Shown here: one piece after another, positions 34,729-42,277 of the stretch
How the letters are laid out: each line of letters starts with the position of its first letter
How positions within the stretch are numbered: position 1 is the stretch's first letter
Program-made: the position numbers and the translations under genes
Assembly: GCF_050379415.1 (NCBI RefSeq)
Contig: NZ_JBNRLS010000001.1
Span: forward strand, 186,001-250,000
DNA from: Marinobacter sp050379415
Lineage (GTDB): Bacteria > Pseudomonadota > Gammaproteobacteria > Pseudomonadales > Oleiphilaceae
Direction: 5' to 3'
DNA length: 64,000 nt
Notes under the pieces: generated by a model
What the model saw: only the letters and a program-made list of their open reading frames with translations
The model's database searches: none
What the model was told of the DNA's origin: nothing

Positions 34729-34824
34729 TTCTTGCCTCTCTCACAACGGTCAGGGGAAGTTGGTTTGGAGAGGCCAGTTTCGGCAGGAAGTATGACAGGA
34801 CAGCAACTGTTTGAAGACAAACTC

Positions 34825-34842
34825 ATGACTGTTTATTGACAG
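34825..34842 (-). promoter_or_regulatory. PHO box upstream of phoX
   Basis: Read on the minus strand, CTGTCAATAAACAGTCAT is two heptamers with an 11-bp period, differing from the PhoB consensus CTGTCAT-N4-CTGTCAT at two positions. A further CTGTCAT lies at about 34789-34795. It is 97-114 bp upstream of the PhoX-family gene start. Confidence 0.65.
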
Positions 34843-34843
34843 C

Positions 34844-34876
34844 AAAACGCCAGCCTCCCCCAACAGGAGACTGGCG
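34844..34876 (-). terminator. Rho-independent terminator of the small lipoprotein gene
   Basis: CGCCAGCCTCC and GGAGACTGGCG pair with one mismatch; the minus strand continues into TTTT. It separates the lipoprotein gene from the PHO box. Confidence 0.8.
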
Positions 34877-34885
34877 CGGGTGTGT

Positions 34886-35191
34886 TCACTGCTGGGTCGA
34901 TTCCTCGTACCCGTCTTCCACCGCTTCCGCAGTTTCCTCTGCGGCATCGCTTACTTCATCACCGGCTTCCTTGGCCTTGTCCTTGGTCTCTTCCCAGGCG
35001 CTGTCAGCCTGACCGGCGGCTTCCTCGTAAGTGTCCTGGGCGGATTCGCCGGCTTCTTCCATCATTTCACCGGCGTTGTCGGCGGCCTGTTCGATGTCCA
35101 CGCCCTGGTTGGATTCCTCGTCCTCTGAGCTGCAGGCTACCAGCCCCAGTGAAGCGGCCAGAGCCATGGCTACGAGCATTTGCTTTTTCAT
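34886..35191 (-). CDS. Small acidic helical lipoprotein
   Basis: A 101-aa protein with signal sequence and lipobox LVAC (about residue 20). The mature part is strongly acidic and Ala/Glu-rich (AADNAGEMMEEAGESAQD, ETKDKAKEAGDEVSDAAEE), a low-complexity amphipathic helix like those of LEA/apolipoprotein-type repeats. GGAGGG precedes the ATG at 35191. I do not recognise a functional family; a structural or stress-protective envelope role is possible. Confidence 0.75.
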   Translation of the reverse strand: MKKQMLVAMALAASLGLVACSSEDEESNQGVDIEQAADNAGEMMEEAGESAQDTYEEAAGQADSAWEETKDKAKEAGDEVSDAAEETAEAVEDGYEESTQQ

Positions 35192-35281
35192 AACGTTCCC
35201 TCCGTTGAAGATCATTCGCAACGGGGAGGAGATTACGCCCATGGCAGCAGATAACACAATTACTGGGGCATTACTCTTTGG

Positions 35282-35539
35282 TTAGCAGCAACTTACGGTG
35301 GGGAACCTGCCATCGATGGTGATGACGTGGTCAACACCCACCATTTCCCCCCTGCCCAGGAGGATAAAGTCCTTGCCGGCACGGCTGAAAATGTCCCGGA
35401 TAGTGTCGTGGGCAATACAGATCTGACCGGCTCCATCCCGGTACACGACTTCTGCCATTCTGCCTGTGGTCAGGTATTCCCGGAGCATATCCTGAACGGA
35501 CCAATGGGCGACGGCGCCCTGGGTATCTTGAGGTGTCAT
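35282..35539 (-). CDS. Small hypothetical protein, possibly Rof/Sm-like
   Basis: An 85-aa soluble protein starting MTPQDTQGAVAHW. The pattern YRDGAGQICIAHDTIRDIF, then GKDFILLGRGEMVGVD and ITIDG suggests a small beta-barrel resembling Rho-binding antiterminators (Rof) or Sm-like folds, but identity is weak and I give this only as a possibility. It ends CC, unusual for such a protein. A GTG 17 codons upstream is also in frame but lacks an SD. It is divergent from alkB. Confidence 0.55.
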   Translation of the reverse strand: MTPQDTQGAVAHWSVQDMLREYLTTGRMAEVVYRDGAGQICIAHDTIRDIFSRAGKDFILLGRGEMVGVDHVITIDGRFPTVSCC

Positions 35540-35659
35540 GGCTGAACCATCCCTGTCGCTCTGTTTGGCCGAGCTGATTGTTGTTTGCACAAAGTCTGGT
35601 TCAGTTATGGCGGATTCGCCACTCCCTCTTTGCTTGTCATTTCATGCCAACACACCAAA

Positions 35660-35703
35660 ATTGTCGGACAATAGTTGAATTGACCGATTGTCCGACATAA
35701 ATT
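35660..35703 (+). promoter_or_regulatory. Putative alkB promoter overlapped by an inverted-repeat operator
   Basis: ATTGTCGGACAAT at 35660-35672, itself nearly palindromic, is repeated inverted as ATTGTCCGACAT at 35687-35698. A -35 TTGAAT (35675-35680) and a -10 TAAATT (35698-35703) with a 17-bp spacer lie across it. The alkB ATG is 34 bp beyond. The geometry suggests a repressor site. Confidence 0.55.
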
Positions 35704-35736
35704 GGGTCAAACAATGATCAAGATGGAGGTCCGGAT

Positions 35737-37005
35737 ATGAATGCCAAGGTCAACGACGCGGTACAAAAGCAGGAAGAGAAGGATACTTCTCTTCAGGACG
35801 GCAAGGACTGGAAAGATCCCAAACGTTACATGTGGCTCCTCGGCCCTGCCCTGCCTGGCATCGGACTCGCGGCCCTCACCGGTTACGCCGTTGCGCCGAA
35901 GAAGCTCAAGGCGCTGGCCTGGACCGGTCCGGCACTGGTGCACGGGATCATCCCGGCCCTCGATCGGGCCATCGGCGAAGATCAGAGCAATCCTCCGGAA
36001 GCAGCGGTCAAGCCACTGGAGCAGGACAAGTACTATGACCGCATTGTGAAGGCGTTCATCCCGACCCAGTACGCCATGACCTTCATGGGCGCCTGGCTCG
36101 CCAGTCGCAAAAACACGCCTATTGAAGACAAGATCGGCCTGACTTTGACGGTTGGTGCCATCAATGGTGTGGGCATCAACACCGCCCATGAGCTGGGCCA
36201 CAAGTCCAACAAGCTGAACAAACTGCTGGCGATGGCGGCTTTGGCACCGACCGGTTATACACACTTCGTTGTGGAGCACAATTTCGGCCATCACAAGCGG
36301 GTGGCCACACCGGAGGATCCTGCCAGCAGCCGTATGGGAGAGAGTTTCTGGAAGTTCCTGCCCCGGACGGTGATTGGCGGCATCAAGTCATCGGTGAAGA
36401 TCGAGAAAGCGCGGCTGGCGCGCAAGGGCAAGGGTTTCTGGAGCCTGGACAATGAGTTGCTGCAGGGCTGGGCGATGAGTGCCGGGTTCTTTGGTGCCAC
36501 CACACTGGTGTGTGGTCCGCGGGCGGTTCCGTTCCTGGCGGCGCAGGCGGTGTATGGCGCCAGTCTGCTGGAGAGCGTGAATTACATCGAACACTATGGT
36601 CTGCTGCGGCAGAAGGACAAGAAAGGCAAGTATGAGCGGACGAAGCCGGAGCACAGCTGGAACAGCAATCACATTGTGACCAACCTGTTCCTGTATCAGC
36701 TGCAGCGGCACTCGGACCATCACGCCCATCCGACCCGGAGTTTCCAGGCGTTGCGCCACTTTGAGAAGGCGCCACAGTTGCCTGGCGGCTATGCGTCGAT
36801 GCTGTTGCCGGCTTATATTCCGACCTGGTGGTATGAGGAAATGGACAAGCGGGTGATCGACCATTACGAGGGCGATCTGAGCAAGATCAACTGGGATCCG
36901 GACCGGAAGGAGGAGCTGATGGCCAGGTATGCGGATTATGCTGCCAAGGTGGCGGCTGAGGCCAAGGAACGGCGGGAGTCCAAGTCGGATTCCGAGGCTG
37001 CATAG
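35737..37005 (+). CDS. alkB: Alkane 1-monooxygenase (AlkB)
   Basis: Integral-membrane non-haem di-iron enzyme that hydroxylates the terminal carbon of n-alkanes, using electrons from rubredoxin. All four histidine motifs are intact: HELGHK (151-156), EHNFGHH (180-186), NYIEHYG (282-288) and LQRHSDHHA (322-330). At 422 aa with a charged C-terminal tail it is of normal size. GGAGG precedes the ATG. No rubredoxin, rubredoxin reductase or AlkS/LuxR regulator is adjacent, so electron partners must be encoded elsewhere. A palindromic element and fatty-acid oxidation genes lie just downstream. Confidence 0.95.
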   Translation: MNAKVNDAVQKQEEKDTSLQDGKDWKDPKRYMWLLGPALPGIGLAALTGYAVAPKKLKALAWTGPALVHGIIPALDRAIGEDQSNPPEAAVKPLEQDKYYDRIVKAFIPTQYAMTFMGAWLASRKNTPIEDKIGLTLTVGAINGVGINTAHELGHKSNKLNKLLAMAALAPTGYTHFVVEHNFGHHKRVATPEDPASSRMGESFWKFLPRTVIGGIKSSVKIEKARLARKGKGFWSLDNELLQGWAMSAGFFGATTLVCGPRAVPFLAAQAVYGASLLESVNYIEHYGLLRQKDKKGKYERTKPEHSWNSNHIVTNLFLYQLQRHSDHHAHPTRSFQALRHFEKAPQLPGGYASMLLPAYIPTWWYEEMDKRVIDHYEGDLSKINWDPDRKEELMARYADYAAKVAAEAKERRESKSDSEAA

Positions 37006-37031
37006 TCTTAAACTTGGGTGTCGGCGGCCGA

Positions 37032-37123
37032 CTGGGGCACCCTTCCGGGACACGCCGTGAATACGTCCCTGTAGGCTTGTGTGCAGCTTCCCTGCTGCAC
37101 ACAGTCCCGGAAGGGTGCCCCAG
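37032..37123 (-). repeat. Palindromic intergenic element C1
   Basis: The arms at 37032-37051 and 37104-37123 are perfect 20-bp complements (CTGGGGCACCCTTCCGGGAC); weaker pairing extends outward to about 37012 and 37140. The 52-bp core differs from that of C2 at only two positions and contains a TGTGTGCAGC/GCTGCACACA hairpin. It lies between the converging alkB and enoyl-CoA hydratase genes. Confidence 0.9.
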
Positions 37124-37144
37124 CCGCCCGCTCCAACTTGTGAG

Positions 37145-37924
37145 TTATCTTCCCTTGAAAACCGCTTCTCTTCTTTCAAGAAACGACTGAATCCCCTCCT
37201 TTACATCCTCACTGGCCATAACCGGTTGCAGGTCCGGGAACAATCGCTGTTTGGCCGCTTCCTGACCTTCACTGACCGCAAGTTTTGAGGATTTCAAACT
37301 CCCCTGAACACCCAGCGGCGCGGCCTTGGCGATTTTCTCAGCGATTTCCAGGGCCCTGTTGAACTGCTCGCCGGGCTCGACCAGTTCCTGGATCAGGCCC
37401 CATTGGTAGGCCTGGTCTGCGGTCCATTCGTCGCCGGTCAGAAGGTAGCGTTGGGCGTTGCCCCAGCCGATTTCCCGTTGCAACCGGATGGTGGCGCCGC
37501 CGCAGGCGAAGATGCCGCGTTTGACTTCCAGCTGGGCGAAGCGGGTGCCTTTGGCGGCCACGCGGACGTCGGTGTTGAGCATCATTTCGACACCGCAGGT
37601 GAAGCAGATACCCTGGGCGGCGAATACGACCGGTTTGCTCAGACCGTCGCCGGTGATGTGGAACGGGTCGAGTTCGCCTTCGTCCGGTTCGATGCCTTTG
37701 CCGTTGGCGAAGACGTCGGCCCAGTCGTCCAGTTGCAGGCCGCTGGTGAAGTGGTCGCCCTCGGCGTACATCAGGCCGACGCGCAGCTCCGGGTCGTTCT
37801 GGAGCTGATAATAGGCTGCAGCGATTTCGTGGTACATGGCCCGGTTCATGGCATTCATTTTTTCCGGGCGGTTGAGGCCGATCAGGAGGATGTGGCCTTG
37901 TTTTTCTACCTTGACCAGGGCCAT
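37145..37924 (-). CDS. Enoyl-CoA hydratase/isomerase (crotonase) family protein
   Basis: Adds water to 2-enoyl-CoA, a beta-oxidation-type step. The oxyanion and catalytic region AAQGICFTCGVEMML keeps the first catalytic Glu, and FAQLEVKRGIFACGG keeps the second. The start at 37924 overlaps the acyl-CoA dehydrogenase stop codon by one base (TGATG), so the two are coupled; an ATG three codons further upstream also exists. As the dehydrogenase is of the large DmdC-like type, this could be a DmdD-like methylthioacryloyl-CoA hydratase, but ordinary fatty-acid oxidation is equally possible. Confidence 0.85.
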   Translation of the reverse strand: MALVKVEKQGHILLIGLNRPEKMNAMNRAMYHEIAAAYYQLQNDPELRVGLMYAEGDHFTSGLQLDDWADVFANGKGIEPDEGELDPFHITGDGLSKPVVFAAQGICFTCGVEMMLNTDVRVAAKGTRFAQLEVKRGIFACGGATIRLQREIGWGNAQRYLLTGDEWTADQAYQWGLIQELVEPGEQFNRALEIAEKIAKAAPLGVQGSLKSSKLAVSEGQEAAKQRLFPDLQPVMASEDVKEGIQSFLERREAVFKGR

Positions 37925-39729
37925 CAGAACCACTCCGCTTTCATGTTCAGGCAGGTATCATCCTGATTTCGAAGCAGTACCAGGTCCTGGGCGACGGTGG
38001 GCAGTTCCCAGTGGAAGAAGTACTGGGCGGCCTGCAACTTGCCGTTGTAGAAGTTCTGTTCGTCTTCGCTGGCAGCGGATTCCAGAGCCTTCGCTGCGGC
38101 GTTGGCCTGGCGCAGCCACATCCAGGCCACGGTGATATGGCCGAAGAGGTGCAGATAACACGAGGCGTTCGCCAGGACGTTGTCGGGGTTGCCGCCGCCC
38201 ATGAGGGATTTGCCCAGGCTCTGGGTGACTTTGACCGCCTGTTGCAGGGTTTCGCTCAGGGACAGGGCCCACTGTTGGCAGCGGTCGGTGTTGGCAGCTT
38301 CCAGGTCGACCTGCATTTCCTGCATCAGCAACTGGAGGCCGTGGCTCTGGTCCTGCCAGATCTTGCGGCCAAGCAGGTCCAGGGCCTGGATGCCATTGGT
38401 GCCTTCATGGATGGGGTTGAGGCGATTGTCCCGCCAGCACTGTTCCACGGGGTATTCCCGGGTGTAGCCGGCACCGCCGTAGACCTGGATCGCCAGGTCG
38501 TTGGCTTTGGGACCGTACTCCGAAGGCCAGGCCTTCATCACCGGGGTCAGCAGGTCGAGCAATTTGCCGGCTTCCAGGCGTTTCTGTTCGTCCGGGTGGG
38601 TGTTCTGGTCATCTACCAGACGGGCGCCATAGAGGCACAGGGCCAGGCCGCCTTCACTGTAGGCTTTCTGGGCCAGCAGCATGCGGCGTACATCGGCGTG
38701 CTCGATGATGGGCACCTGCGGGCTTTCCGGGTTCTTCTCGGAGGGTTTGCGGCCCTGCAGGCGGTCCTTGGCGTATTCGAGGCTGTGCATGTAGCCCCGG
38801 TAGCCGATGACCGCCGCGCCGAATCCGACACCCAGGCGGGCTTCGTTCATCATCTGGAACATGTATTTGAGGCCCTGATGGGGCTCGCCAACCAGGTAGC
38901 CGTGGCAGGGAGCGTCGTCGCCGAAGCTCAGGGCGGTGGAGGTGGTACCCCGATAGCCAAGCTTGTGGATCAGGCCGGCGAGGCTGACACCGTTGCGTTC
39001 GCCCGGGTTGCCTTCGGAATCAACCCGGAACTTTGGAACGACGAACAGGGAGATGCCTTTGACCCCGGCCGGTGCGCCTTTGATCTTGGCCAGAACCATG
39101 TGGACGATGTTGTCGGTGATGGACTGCTCGCCGCCGGAGATGTAGATCTTGGCGCCTTTGATCAGGTAGTGGCCTTCGTCGGTCGGGCTGGCGGAGGTGC
39201 GGATGTCCGCGAGGCTGGAGCCGGCGTGGGGCTCGGTCAGGGCCATGGTGCCGGAGAAGCGGCCGGAGAGCATGTGCGGCAAATAGGTGGCTTTCTGATG
39301 TTCATCGCCGAAGATGCGGATCAGGTTAGCGGCCGCGGTGGTCAGGAACGGGTAGCCGGCGGTGCCGGGGTTGGCGGCGGTGAAGAAGCCGTTGCAGGCG
39401 GCCATGACGGATTCGGGCAGCTGCATGCCACCGAGAACATAATCGTACCGGCCGGCGATGAAACCGGCCTCGGCGTAGGCGTCAAAGGCCTGTTTGACCT
39501 GGGGCAGCATTTTGACCTGGCCGTCTTCGAACCGGGGCTCGTCCTTGTCAGCGGCGCTGTTGTGGGTGGCGAACTGTTCGCGGGCCATCTTGTCGGCGGT
39601 TTCGATGACGGCGTCGAAGGTGTCTTTATTGTGTTCGCTGAAGCGCTCGCGGGTGATCAGGGATTCGGTGTCGAGTACTTCGTAGAGTTGAAATGCCAGG
39701 TCTCGGCGGTCAATCAGGGTGTCGGTCAT
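37924..39729 (-). CDS. Large (600-aa) acyl-CoA dehydrogenase with C-terminal extension
   Basis: FAD-dependent acyl-CoA dehydrogenase of the long form related to DmdC and to 3-methylmercaptopropionyl-CoA/fatty acyl-CoA dehydrogenases. FAD/substrate motifs are MALTEPHAGSSLADI and YISGGEQSI; the catalytic Glu is in NPIHEGTNGIQALDLLGRK. A C-terminal domain of about 120 residues follows (LANASCYLHLFGHITVAWMW). AGGAG precedes the ATG. It is first in an operon with the crotonase-family gene. The operon is flanked exactly by palindromic elements C1 and C2. Confidence 0.9.
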   Translation of the reverse strand: MTDTLIDRRDLAFQLYEVLDTESLITRERFSEHNKDTFDAVIETADKMAREQFATHNSAADKDEPRFEDGQVKMLPQVKQAFDAYAEAGFIAGRYDYVLGGMQLPESVMAACNGFFTAANPGTAGYPFLTTAAANLIRIFGDEHQKATYLPHMLSGRFSGTMALTEPHAGSSLADIRTSASPTDEGHYLIKGAKIYISGGEQSITDNIVHMVLAKIKGAPAGVKGISLFVVPKFRVDSEGNPGERNGVSLAGLIHKLGYRGTTSTALSFGDDAPCHGYLVGEPHQGLKYMFQMMNEARLGVGFGAAVIGYRGYMHSLEYAKDRLQGRKPSEKNPESPQVPIIEHADVRRMLLAQKAYSEGGLALCLYGARLVDDQNTHPDEQKRLEAGKLLDLLTPVMKAWPSEYGPKANDLAIQVYGGAGYTREYPVEQCWRDNRLNPIHEGTNGIQALDLLGRKIWQDQSHGLQLLMQEMQVDLEAANTDRCQQWALSLSETLQQAVKVTQSLGKSLMGGGNPDNVLANASCYLHLFGHITVAWMWLRQANAAAKALESAASEDEQNFYNGKLQAAQYFFHWELPTVAQDLVLLRNQDDTCLNMKAEWF

Positions 39730-39841
39730 GCTTGGTCTCCTGTTTATTGCCGCCTAGATTCTCATAACCGGTGGTTGTGTTGGAACCGGCATTTCTGACA
39801 TATTCTTGGTGAATACCGCCAAAACTCACAGTAGAACGCCC

Positions 39842-39951
39842 GGGCACCAATGGGGACAAGTGCCCGAGACACGCCATGAATACGTCCATGTAGGCTTGTG
39901 TGCAGCTTCCCTGCTGCACACAGTCTCGGGCACTTGTCCCCATTGGTGCCC
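39842..39951 (-). repeat. Palindromic intergenic element C2 (29-bp perfect arms)
   Basis: The arms at 39842-39870 and 39923-39951 are perfect reverse complements over 29 bp, and the 52-bp core is 50/52 identical to C1 in the same orientation. The arms are largely different from those of C1. It lies between divergent gene starts and only 15 bp before the GlxA-type gene, so it is not simply a terminator. Confidence 0.93.
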
Positions 39952-39966
39952 TACCTCGGAGTTCGT

Positions 39967-40959
39967 ATGCAAACTGTGTCCGTGATTGGCTTCGATGGCG
40001 CATTGGCCAGCGCCGTAACCGGGATTATTGACCTTTTCCGCCTCGCCGGCGTGACCTGGGCGCGGATTTACGACGACGAACCTCATTACTACTTCAAAAC
40101 CCGACTGCTTACCGAGAACGGCAAACCCTGCAAATGCATAAACGGGCTTACCCTGCTCAGCGATGGTGCCTGGAATGATCCGTCTTCAATTATTGGTAAC
40201 GACCTGGTCATTATCCCCACCATTGGTGCCCCCATCGAGACAGTGCTGGCCGATAACCCGGCACTGATTGCCTGGCTGGGTCAGGCACGGCACAGCGATG
40301 CCGGCACGGTCAGCGTTGCCAGCAACTGTACCGGGGCGTTTTTCCTCGCGGAGGCGGGACTGCTGGACGGGCGGGAGGCGACGACGCATTGGGGCTTCAG
40401 CCAGAAATTTCGGGAGCGGTACCCGGGCGTGCGTCTGGATCCGGAGAGGCTGGTCACCGTGGATGGGCCAGTAGCCTGTGCCGGGGGCGGCATGGCCTGG
40501 TGGGATCTGGGGGTGTATCTGGTTGAACGGTTTGCCGGGGCGCAGGTGGCCCGGGAACTGGCGAAGGCGTTTGTGATTGATGCCGGCAGGACGAGTCAGG
40601 CGCCGTATGGGGCTTTGCAGGCCCGGCGTTATCATTCGGATGGGGCTATTCTTGAATTACAGGACTGGCTCGACGGGCATTTTCATCAAGTGATCACAAT
40701 GCAGGAAATGGCGAACAGGGCGGGGCTTACTGAGCGGTCTTTGATGCGGCGTTTCAAGGCGGCGACCGGGGAAACGCCGGTCAGTTATCTGCAGATTCTG
40801 CGGATCGAGAATGCCAGGGAGCTGCTGGAGTCTTCCCGGGAGACGGTGGAGGGCGTTGTGCAACGCGTTGGGTACGAGGATGTCAGCTCCTTCAGTCGGC
40901 TATTCCGGAAACACACCGGGTTGGCTCCCGGGGCCTACCGGGCGAGGTTCGGCCGCTGA
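39967..40959 (+). CDS. GlxA-type AraC-family regulator with DJ-1/PfpI domain
   Basis: Transcriptional regulator: a class-I glutamine-amidotransferase-like (DJ-1/PfpI) sensor domain at residues 1-190 with the nucleophile elbow SNCTGAF (C121) and H141, then an AraC double HTH at about 220-328 (ITMQEMANRAGLTERSLMRRF and VVQRVGYEDVSSFSRLFRKH). CGGAG precedes the ATG at 39967. It diverges from the acyl-CoA dehydrogenase operon, which it may regulate. Relatives control carnitine, arginine or quaternary-amine use; the ligand here is unknown. Confidence 0.9.
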   Translation: MQTVSVIGFDGALASAVTGIIDLFRLAGVTWARIYDDEPHYYFKTRLLTENGKPCKCINGLTLLSDGAWNDPSSIIGNDLVIIPTIGAPIETVLADNPALIAWLGQARHSDAGTVSVASNCTGAFFLAEAGLLDGREATTHWGFSQKFRERYPGVRLDPERLVTVDGPVACAGGGMAWWDLGVYLVERFAGAQVARELAKAFVIDAGRTSQAPYGALQARRYHSDGAILELQDWLDGHFHQVITMQEMANRAGLTERSLMRRFKAATGETPVSYLQILRIENARELLESSRETVEGVVQRVGYEDVSSFSRLFRKHTGLAPGAYRARFGR

Positions 40960-41074
40960 CTGGCAGGGTGTAACACTGGCCCGTGTTATGCATCTAATAC
41001 TAAACAAGGCCATCAGGCACTGGAGAACGTAAAGATTATTGACACAAGGTGTTCACGTGGGGAGGTAGCATTCC

Positions 41075-41239
41075 ATGAACGCACCAGCAAAGCCGGGTCG
41101 GGCAGATGTCCTCAGCCGGCTCTATGACATGAAACAGAAACAACTGGCCAGAGCTCTTCAGCAGGGCAATCCCCTGCGCTGTCAGGTACTTGAAGCCGAA
41201 GCCGAGGCGATCTTCTCGGCACTGAAGTCGATCCGCTAA
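41075..41239 (+). CDS. 54-aa small protein of unknown function
   Basis: A short gene with GGAGG nine bases before its ATG, 115 bp after the GlxA-type regulator. The protein (MNAPAKPGRADVLSRLYDMK at the start) is basic at the front and helical with an acidic middle (LEAEAEAIFSAL). It has no signal peptide or membrane segment. It converges with the CBS-domain gene 18 bp away. No family is recognised. Confidence 0.6.
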   Translation: MNAPAKPGRADVLSRLYDMKQKQLARALQQGNPLRCQVLEAEAEAIFSALKSIR

Positions 41240-41257
41240 CGCCCGCTGGCGGATCTT

Positions 41258-42277
41258 TCAGGATCCCATCTTGCGCAGTCGCCGGCTCCAACGTTGTTTG
41301 GCATACCGGCGAAGGTTGGAGACGTTATCGGTCTCGTCCATGATCTCGGTGCCCAAAAGTGTCTCCAATATGTCCTCCAGCGTCACTATGCCCAGCCAGG
41401 TGCCCAGCTCGTCATAAACAATGGCAATGTGTTGCCGCTCCCGCAGCATGTCAGAGAACACGTACTCGATGTTGGTGTTGCCCTTTACCCGCTTGATGCT
41501 TCGGAGGTGTTCCATCAGATCGGCATCGTCAGGGAGCGAGATCAGATCGGAGCGGTGCAGGTACCCCAACGCTTCCCCTTCCTCGTCGATCACCGGATAA
41601 CGAGAGAACGGCGATTTGCGCACCTGCTCCCGGAATTCCGGCACAGTCGTCTCGGGCGGGATGAATTTGCAGACGGTTCGCGGCGTCATCACGCCACTGA
41701 CCTTGATTTCATGGAAACGAAGTACGTTCTGGATAATCCGGCGCTCGTCTTCATCCAGGGCTTGCTGGTCCCGGCCAATTTCTGCCAACGCACTGATTTC
41801 GCCACGGATGTCGGTATCGGCCTCCCCCGCTGCGATGCGCCGGGTAATCATCTTCGACAGCCAGATGAAGGGCTTGAGCGAGGTCATCAGGAATCCGAGG
41901 ACCGCCGGGAGCCTGGGTGCCAGGGTGCGCCAGTACTTGGCACCGATGGTTTTCGGGATGATTTCCGACAGGATCAGGATGGCGAGGGTCATCAGAGCGG
42001 ATGCCGCCCCGAGCCAGGCCTCTCCGAAAACGACAGCCACCTGGGCACCAACACCGGTTGCACCGGCAGTATGGGCGATGGTGTTGAGTGTCAGTATGGC
42101 GGCAAGCGGATCGTCGATGTCGCTCTTTAATTTCCTCAATTTCAGGAAAAGCGCGTGATTATCCTTTTTCAGGGAGGCTATGTAGCTCGGTGTGACCGAG
42201 AGCAATGACGCTTCCAGAATGGAGCACAAAAACGAGAAGCCAATCGAGAGTACTGCGAAGGCGATAAGTAATGTCAT
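41258..42277 (-). CDS. CNNM/DUF21 membrane protein with CBS pair (CorB/HlyC-like)
   Basis: A DUF21 transmembrane domain of 3-4 helices at residues 1-150 (LSEIIPKTIGAKYWR is the family signature), an acidic linker, then a CBS pair at about 190-310 (VSGVMTPRTVCKFIPPETTV and IAIVYDELGTWLGIVTLEDILE). The CorC_HlyC domain usually found at the C-terminus is absent; the protein ends in a basic tail (RRYAKQRWSRRLRK). Relatives transport or regulate Mg2+/Co2+. The ATG at 42277 overlaps the fadH stop codon by four bases. Confidence 0.87.
   Translation of the reverse strand: MTLLIAFAVLSIGFSFLCSILEASLLSVTPSYIASLKKDNHALFLKLRKLKSDIDDPLAAILTLNTIAHTAGATGVGAQVAVVFGEAWLGAASALMTLAILILSEIIPKTIGAKYWRTLAPRLPAVLGFLMTSLKPFIWLSKMITRRIAAGEADTDIRGEISALAEIGRDQQALDEDERRIIQNVLRFHEIKVSGVMTPRTVCKFIPPETTVPEFREQVRKSPFSRYPVIDEEGEALGYLHRSDLISLPDDADLMEHLRSIKRVKGNTNIEYVFSDMLRERQHIAIVYDELGTWLGIVTLEDILETLLGTEIMDETDNVSNLRRYAKQRWSRRLRKMGS

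Noticed and set aside
38011..39798. 595-codon plus-strand open frame opposite the acyl-CoA dehydrogenase
   Set aside because: It is antisense to a well-supported gene; the glycine/alanine/valine-rich composition is typical for shadows of high-GC genes.
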